6,277 nt of DNA, from NCBI GenBank assembly GCA_947494865.1, contig CANMAT010000241.1, forward strand, positions 1 to 6,277. The letters are read 5' to 3'. Source of the stretch: Deltaproteobacteria bacterium (GTDB lineage Bacteria; Myxococcota_A; Polyangia; Polyangiales; Ga0077539). Below, piece after piece: positions 6,254 to 6,277 of this stretch. Positions within the stretch are counted from its first letter, which is position 1; each line of letters opens with the position of its first letter. Both the position numbers and the translations under genes were made by a program. The notes beneath the pieces are model-generated. The model was given only the letters and a program-made list of their open reading frames with translations. It made no database searches and had not been told where the DNA came from.

Positions 6254-6277
6254 CGGACCATGAGCGCATCGCTCCGC

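Noticed and set aside
6135..6263. 42-residue ORF from GTG 6135 to TGA 6261-6263
   Set aside because: No ribosome binding site, mixed third-position composition unlike the other genes, and it lies across the structured region.
6260..6277. Start of a new gene (ATG AGC GCA TCG CTC CGC)
   Set aside because: Only six codons are visible and the only purine-rich string (CGGA, 6254-6257) is too close to the ATG; it cannot be supported without more sequence.

Overview
This is a very GC-rich, densely coded stretch (strong G/C at third codon positions, almost no AT-rich spacers). The AspRS and histidine kinase sequences look like those of a predatory or myxobacterial-type deltaproteobacterium, probably Myxococcota (Polyangia-like). 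That placement is an inference from composition and protein style; no rRNA or other decisive marker lies in the window.

Layout. (1) Bases 648 to 1, minus strand: the N-terminal 216 codons of a multi-pass membrane protein that runs off the left edge, best read as a GT-C type glycosyltransferase. (2) An 80-base divergent intergenic region. (3) 729-2216, plus strand: a complete membrane sensor histidine kinase with no response regulator beside it. (4) 2288-4174: aspS, a bacterial-type aspartyl-tRNA synthetase with a clear Shine-Dalgarno and a GTG start. (5) 4230-4943: lipB, octanoyl-[acyl carrier protein]:protein octanoyltransferase. (6) 4940-5986: an unrecognised predicted lipoprotein that overlaps the lipB stop by 4 bases (ATGA). 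(7) 5983-6063: a possible 26-codon ORF overlapping the lipoprotein stop in the same ATGA manner. (8) 6064-6277: a non-coding tail that is locally AT-richer and then rich in self-complementary sequence.

How it works together. aspS, lipB and the lipoprotein gene probably form one transcription unit (gaps of 55 and -4 bases). aspS and lipB are housekeeping genes, for translation and for making the lipoyl cofactor, and the lipoprotein's role is unknown. The kinase and the membrane protein are divergently arranged and may share a control region.

The least ordinary part is the right end. Bases 6121-6188 fold on paper into a nearly fully paired three-way junction. It is followed by two long perfect inverted repeats that share one arm and so cannot form together (6206-6217 with 6238-6249, or 6226-6238 with 6241-6253). 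This resembles a riboregulator or leader RNA of a gene beyond the right edge, but no known RNA family was recognised. Two subtler signals are a strong dependence of the Phe codon (TTT or TTC) on the next base across all five genes, and an AspRS whose flipping-loop Glu is replaced by Gly.
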